From Desulfobacterales bacterium (lineage in GTDB: Bacteria > Desulfobacterota > Desulfobacteria > Desulfobacterales > Desulfosalsimonadaceae), in the NCBI GenBank assembly GCA_018224315.1, contig JAGTVF010000247.1:1-20035 (forward strand): a DNA stretch of 20,035 nt, written 5' to 3'. Shown piece after piece: positions 16,165 to 20,035 of this stretch; the stretch's first letter is position 1, and the number at the start of each line of letters is the position of its first letter. A program made the position numbers and the translations under genes. Under the pieces are notes generated by a model that was given only the letters and a program-made list of their open reading frames with translations, made no database searches and was not told where the DNA came from.

Positions 16165-17455
16165 TGTCTCCGCCTGCTTGCCCGTCTTGAAACGGGCATC
16201 GTTGATTTTCGATATGGGCCGTGACCTCTTCATGAAAATTCTCGATCAGGCCCTGCACCGGAGCCGCGGCACCGGGGGCAAATGCGCAAAAGGAATATTT
16301 CATGTGCCCGCACATTTTCCGGATGATTTCAATGTATTCGGCCCGGCCCTGCCCGGCCTCGATGCGGTTTAGCAGATCCAGGATATAGGGCAGCCCTTCC
16401 CGGCAGGGCGTGCACCAGCCGCAGGATTCCCTTGCAAAAAAGGTCATCAGGTTGACGGCCACCTGCACCAGGCAGGTCTTGTGATCAAAGACCATGACCG
16501 CGCCGGTGCCCAGCCGATAGCCCTTTTCTTTCATATCCCCGTAATCAAGCCGGACATGATACATGGATTCGGGCATCAGCCGGGTGGAGGCCCCGCCGGG
16601 CATGCACGCCTTAAACCTTGAACCCGGGATCATGCCCCCGGCATGTTCTTCAATCAGCTCAGAGAGCCGGACGCCCATGGGCAGTTCAAAACAGCCGGGG
16701 TTATTGACTTTGCCGCTGACGGAAAACACCTTTGTGCCGGCCCCGCTATCGGTCAGGGCCAGGGATTGAAACCATTGCGCCCCGTTGTTTAAAACATGGG
16801 GCACGCAGCACAGGGTTTCAACATTTTGCACCTCTGTGGGCAGCTGCCACAGCCCCCTTGTGGTAGGATAAGGCGGCGGCCGCCGGGGGTTGGCCCGCTT
16901 TCCCTCCAGGGCGTTGATCAGCGCCGTGCCCTCCCCGCAGATATACCGGCCGGCACTGCGATGGACCACCAGCTCACAGTCGCGGCCGGAGCCGAGAATG
17001 TTTTTGCCGGCAAACCCGGCATCCCGGGCGATCTGAATCTCGCGTTCCAGAATCCGGGCAGCGTTTTCATATTCCCGCCGGATGAAAATCACGGCAATTT
17101 CCGCCTCAATTGCCCGGGCGGCCAGCACAATGCCTTCAATGAGCTGGTGGGGATCGGCATGGATCAGCACCCGGTCCTTGAAAGTGCCCGGCTCCATCTC
17201 ATCGGCATTGCACACCAAATATCTCGGGTGCGGGGCGTCTTCCGGGACAGTGGCCATTTTTTTCCCGATGGGAAACCCGGCACCCCCGCGGCCCAGAAGC
17301 CGGGCCTCAAGCAGTATTTCCCGGATATCCCCGGGTGAGGGGTCGTTTTTGACAAAAGCCTTTTCAAGGGCCTGATAACCGCCGCTTTGCCGGTATTCAT
17401 CCATTGTGGCGATCCGGCCGGGCTTTCGGTTTTGGAGCAGTACCCGGGGATGCAT
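16145..17455 (-). CDS. nuoF: NADH-quinone oxidoreductase subunit F (FMN, nucleotide-binding), variant NAD site
   Basis: This 436-residue subunit binds FMN, the nicotinamide nucleotide and cluster N3. The glycine-rich loop GRGGAGFPIGKK (55-66) and CNADEMEPGTFKD form the flavin and nucleotide site. N3 ligands are Cys345, 348, 351 (ESCGWCTPCREG) and Cys390. The strongly conserved CGEETAL loop reads CGEGTAL here: Gly176 replaces the glutamate equivalent to E. coli Glu183, which contacts the adenosine ribose and favours NADH over NADPH. The codon is GGC at 16928-16930. The ATG follows the nuoE stop directly (TAAATG), with AGGCGGGA upstream. It overlaps nuoG by 20 bases. Overall similarity is to E. 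coli-type NuoF rather than to hydrogenase diaphorases. Confidence 0.97.
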   Translation of the reverse strand: MHPRVLLQNRKPGRIATMDEYRQSGGYQALEKAFVKNDPSPGDIREILLEARLLGRGGAGFPIGKKMATVPEDAPHPRYLVCNADEMEPGTFKDRVLIHADPHQLIEGIVLAARAIEAEIAVIFIRREYENAARILEREIQIARDAGFAGKNILGSGRDCELVVHRSAGRYICGEGTALINALEGKRANPRRPPPYPTTRGLWQLPTEVQNVETLCCVPHVLNNGAQWFQSLALTDSGAGTKVFSVSGKVNNPGCFELPMGVRLSELIEEHAGGMIPGSRFKACMPGGASTRLMPESMYHVRLDYGDMKEKGYRLGTGAVMVFDHKTCLVQVAVNLMTFFARESCGWCTPCREGLPYILDLLNRIEAGQGRAEYIEIIRKMCGHMKYSFCAFAPGAAAPVQGLIENFHEEVTAHIENQRCPFQDGQAGGDNAGSHH

Positions 17456-17932
17456 TTATTTTTCCCGCCTGAGGTCTTCAATGATTTGATCAAATTTTTC
17501 CGCTGTCAGTTCTCCGTACACCGTCTGGTTGATCATCAGGGCCGGGGCCAGATCGCAATAGCCCAGACAGCATACCGGAAGCAGGGAAAACAGGCCATCA
17601 TGTGTGGTCTGGCCCATTTGGATGCCGAGTTTTTCCTGCATGTGCTCCACAAAGGATTCATAACCGGCCGTCATCTGGCAAATCACGCTGTCACAGACAT
17701 GGATGACGTATTTTCCCACCGGCTGTCTGTAGATGTAGTTGTAAAAGGTTGCCAGTTCCTCGAGCTCCAAAGGATGCATCTGTAAAAGCCCTGCGGTCTG
17801 CTCCAGGGCCTCGTCTGAAAACCAGCCGTAGAACTGCTGGACTTCGAGCATTACGTCAATGACCATTTCCCTGGGTCGCCCGGTGCGGCGCAGCCGTTTT
17901 TCCACTTCATTGATGTAAGTTTCAGGCAGCAT
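17456..17932 (-). CDS. nuoE: NADH-quinone oxidoreductase subunit E, [2Fe-2S]
   Basis: This 158-residue thioredoxin-like subunit carries cluster N1a next to the FMN of NuoF. The ligands are Cys80 and Cys85 (CDSVIC) and Cys122 and Cys126 (CLGYC), with an extra Cys121 adjacent. The N-terminal helical bundle contains the conserved LATFYNYIY segment. The frame is open further upstream into nuoD, but that part is a shadow. The ATG at 17932 begins the family-like sequence, lies seven bases after the nuoBCD stop, and has AGG in the last nuoBCD codons at a suitable distance. nuoF follows with no gap. Diaphorase subunits such as HoxE or HndA are similar, but the nuo context is decisive. Confidence 0.97.
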   Translation of the reverse strand: MLPETYINEVEKRLRRTGRPREMVIDVMLEVQQFYGWFSDEALEQTAGLLQMHPLELEELATFYNYIYRQPVGKYVIHVCDSVICQMTAGYESFVEHMQEKLGIQMGQTTHDGLFSLLPVCCLGYCDLAPALMINQTVYGELTAEKFDQIIEDLRREK

Positions 17933-17939
17933 TTGTCTT

Positions 17940-20035
17940 TTACCTGTCAATATCTGCCGGGGTGTAGTCATGTGCGCCGATAATGGCAATGAAATCGGCA
18001 ATGGTCGCACCTTTGCAGATTTTGGCAAACGCCTGGACGTTGGTAAAGCTCGAACTGCGAATGCGCACCCGGTAGGCAAAGCCCAGTCCGTCGCTGACAA
18101 CGTAGTAACCCTGCTCGCCCCGGGGATTTTCCGTTGCTGCATACGCCTCGCCCGCAGGGATTTTGGGTCCCCGGGAGACGTTTATAAAATGGTGGATCAG
18201 GCTTTCAATGTCTTTTAGCATGTCCTGTCTTTGGGGCACCCCGCAGCGGTAGTCTTCGGAGACGTATCTTCCCTTTGGCATCCGGTCGATGGCCTGCCGG
18301 ATGATGCGGGCACTTTGCCGGCATTCCTCGGCCCGCAGGCGAAACCGGGTCCAGCAGTCGCTGACCGTATCAATGGGCACGTCAAATGCCAGGCTGTCAT
18401 AAACCGAATAAGGCATGTTTTTGCGCAAATCCCAGTTGACCCCGGTGGACCTGAGATTGGGGCCGGTGACGCCCAGATCCATTGCATCGTGTTTTTCCAT
18501 CAGGCCCACATCCACGGTCCGGGCCCGGAAAATCGGATTTTGCAAAGTTATTTTTTCATATTCGGCCAGTCTTTTGGGAAACACCCGCAAAAAGGCCTCC
18601 ACGGGTTCTCTCCAGCCTTCGGGCAGATCAGCGGCCACACCGCCGGGCCGGAAAAACGCGGGATGGAGACGGCCGCCGGAGATCATCTCCACGATATCCA
18701 TGATCATTTCCCGGTCCCGGAAGGCATAGAAGTTGGGCGTCATCGCGCCCACGTCATTTGCCGTAATGCCCATGTAGGCCATGTGATTGGCAATCCTGGA
18801 AAGTTCGGCAAACAGCACCCGGATGTATTCGGCGCGCTCGGGCACGGTGATGCCCGCGATTTTCTCCACGGCCAGGACATAGGGAAACTCGTTTGCCGCA
18901 CCCACCAGATAATCCACCCGGTCGGTGTAGGGAATATACTGGATCCAGTGCTGGCGCTCGCCGATTTTTTCCGCCCCCCGGTGATGGTAGCCGATATCCA
19001 TGTCCAGGTCGGTAATGGTCTCTCCCTCCATTTTTGCGATATACCGGATAATGCCATGGGTGCCGGTGTGGTGGGGGCCGATGTTTAACACATAGGACTC
19101 GCCGTCGTCATCCACCCGGTAAAACTGCTCCCCGGCCCTGGGCTGAAGGTCGCGGGCGTCGGCCAGGGTGTAGGCGGGCATATCCGTGGCCCTGCCATGG
19201 TATGATTTTCGCAGCGGATGGCCCTGCCATCCCTCGGGCATCAAAAGCCGGCGCAAATTTGGATGCCCGGAAAACCGGATGCCAAACATGTCATAGATTT
19301 CCCGCTCATACCAGCTAGCGTTTTGCCAAAGATCATGGATGCTTTGCATCTCCGGGTATCTGCCGTACAGGGCCGCCCGGATGCGGACCCGCACGGCCGG
19401 ATCAAAGGCCAGCAGATGATACACCAGGGTGAAATCCGGATAATGCTCCGGATGCTGCCGGGCGGACTGGTCGATTGCGGTATAATCCTCCAGACGCAGA
19501 AACCGGGGTCTGGATTTAAATTTAAGAAACCGCAAAACCTCGACTACCCGGCTTTTGTCCACATCCACGGTGAGCATGTCCGCGCTTTTTTCCGCAGGTA
19601 CCGCGGCATCGCCGAAATGCCGGACCAGTTGCGATTTGACTTCGTTTTCAACCGGGCTCAGGGTGATCTGCGCCGCAGGCGGGCTCCACATATACTGTGC
19701 CCGGGTTCCGCAAAAATCCGGCGGGGTCACGGAAGTGCCCCGTATGGGGATTGCGTTCATGCCCGGTCCCCGGGTGTCACGTGTCTTGGTTTGGCCGTCG
19801 ACGAGCACGGGAGCAGTGGTTCCCTGGCTGCCGCCGGCCATATGAAAGACCTTGCCCGACGGCCGTTCCTCGGACTGGATTTTTTTCTGCAGCAGATTCA
19901 GACCCTGGAGTACCGCTTCAGGCCGGGGCGGGCATCCCGGGATATAAACATCCACGGGCAGAATCTGGTTGACCCCCTGGACCACCGAGTAAACATCATA
20001 CATCCCGCCGGTATTGGCGCATGATCCCATGGATA
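17940..20035 (-). CDS. nuoBCD: NADH-quinone oxidoreductase fused subunit B/C/D, 5' end beyond window
   Basis: One uninterrupted frame of at least 696 residues runs off the right edge. Numbered from the Met at 20030, residues 1-50 are the C-terminal half of NuoB, with two of its N2 cluster ligands, Cys4 ([12 protein letters not shown]) and Cys33 ([10 protein letters not shown]). The frame continues upstream through a Ser codon, as in NuoB (SMGSCAN). Residues about 51-120 are an unrecognised linker. Residues ~125-285 are NuoC, with the 30-kDa signature [11 protein letters not shown]. Residues ~300-696 are NuoD, very close to E. coli NuoCD ([24 protein letters not shown]). The quinone-site histidines are kept in GPHHTGTHG, although the usual Pro is Thr. 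NuoCD fusions are common; adding NuoB is rarer. Confidence 0.95.
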   Translation of the reverse strand, partial: SMGSCANTGGMYDVYSVVQGVNQILPVDVYIPGCPPRPEAVLQGLNLLQKKIQSEERPSGKVFHMAGGSQGTTAPVLVDGQTKTRDTRGPGMNAIPIRGTSVTPPDFCGTRAQYMWSPPAAQITLSPVENEVKSQLVRHFGDAAVPAEKSADMLTVDVDKSRVVEVLRFLKFKSRPRFLRLEDYTAIDQSARQHPEHYPDFTLVYHLLAFDPAVRVRIRAALYGRYPEMQSIHDLWQNASWYEREIYDMFGIRFSGHPNLRRLLMPEGWQGHPLRKSYHGRATDMPAYTLADARDLQPRAGEQFYRVDDDGESYVLNIGPHHTGTHGIIRYIAKMEGETITDLDMDIGYHHRGAEKIGERQHWIQYIPYTDRVDYLVGAANEFPYVLAVEKIAGITVPERAEYIRVLFAELSRIANHMAYMGITANDVGAMTPNFYAFRDREMIMDIVEMISGGRLHPAFFRPGGVAADLPEGWREPVEAFLRVFPKRLAEYEKITLQNPIFRARTVDVGLMEKHDAMDLGVTGPNLRSTGVNWDLRKNMPYSVYDSLAFDVPIDTVSDCWTRFRLRAEECRQSARIIRQAIDRMPKGRYVSEDYRCGVPQRQDMLKDIESLIHHFINVSRGPKIPAGEAYAATENPRGEQGYYVVSDGLGFAYRVRIRSSSFTNVQAFAKICKGATIADFIAIIGAHDYTPADIDR

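Noticed and set aside
17933..18142. Upstream extension of nuoE into nuoBCD
   Set aside because: The added 70 residues overlap NuoD in another frame and have no NuoE similarity. The ATG at 17932 is well placed after the nuoBCD stop.
1..20035. Search for a novel system such as defence genes, CRISPR array, mobile element or biosynthetic cluster
   Set aside because: Every long frame is accounted for by complex I, glutamate synthase or Lpd. No spaced direct repeats, transposase or integrase motifs, or tRNA-like folds were seen.

Overview
The window is almost entirely one long minus-strand gene cluster, read from right to left. It encodes proton-pumping NADH:quinone oxidoreductase (respiratory complex I, 14-subunit type, gene order as in E. 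coli nuo), followed by both subunits of bacterial glutamate synthase. The right edge cuts a NuoB-NuoC-NuoD fusion gene; nuoE, F, G, H, I, J, K, L, M and N follow, then gltB and gltD. nuoA and the start of nuoB should lie just beyond position 20035. At the left edge a plus-strand gene fragment, the C-terminal part of a dihydrolipoamide dehydrogenase (lpd), converges on gltD. A strong hairpin sits between the two.

The DNA is GC-rich and tightly packed. Most nuo junctions overlap by 1-20 bases or are separated by 0-15 bases. The larger gaps are nuoG/nuoH (73), nuoK/nuoL (36, a heptanucleotide repeat), nuoN/gltB (82) and gltB/gltD (30). No intergenic stretch reaches 100 bases, and I found no tRNA, rRNA, CRISPR array, transposase or phage gene. 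The peripheral arm (NuoCD, NuoF, NuoG) resembles the E. coli clade of complex I closely, including the extra N7 iron-sulfur motif in NuoG. A deltaproteobacterium (Desulfobacterota, perhaps a Desulfobacterales sulfate reducer) is my best guess, with moderate to low confidence because no taxonomic marker is present.

Functionally, NuoE/F/G oxidise NAD(P)H, NuoB/CD/I pass electrons to quinone, and NuoH/J/K/L/M/N form the membrane arm that pumps protons. GltB/GltD make glutamate from glutamine and 2-oxoglutarate with NADPH, so a respiratory module and a nitrogen-assimilation module may share a transcript.

The window does not contain a recognisable new system. The most interesting signals are natural substitutions at functional positions. 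NuoM lacks the TM7 lysine that NuoL and NuoN keep, and has Asp for the TM5 Glu. NuoF has Gly where E. coli has Glu183, a residue that discriminates NADH from NADPH. Other points worth checking are the heptanucleotide repeat that replaces any ribosome binding site before nuoL, the B/C/D fusion, and two terminator-like hairpins facing antisense to the operon.
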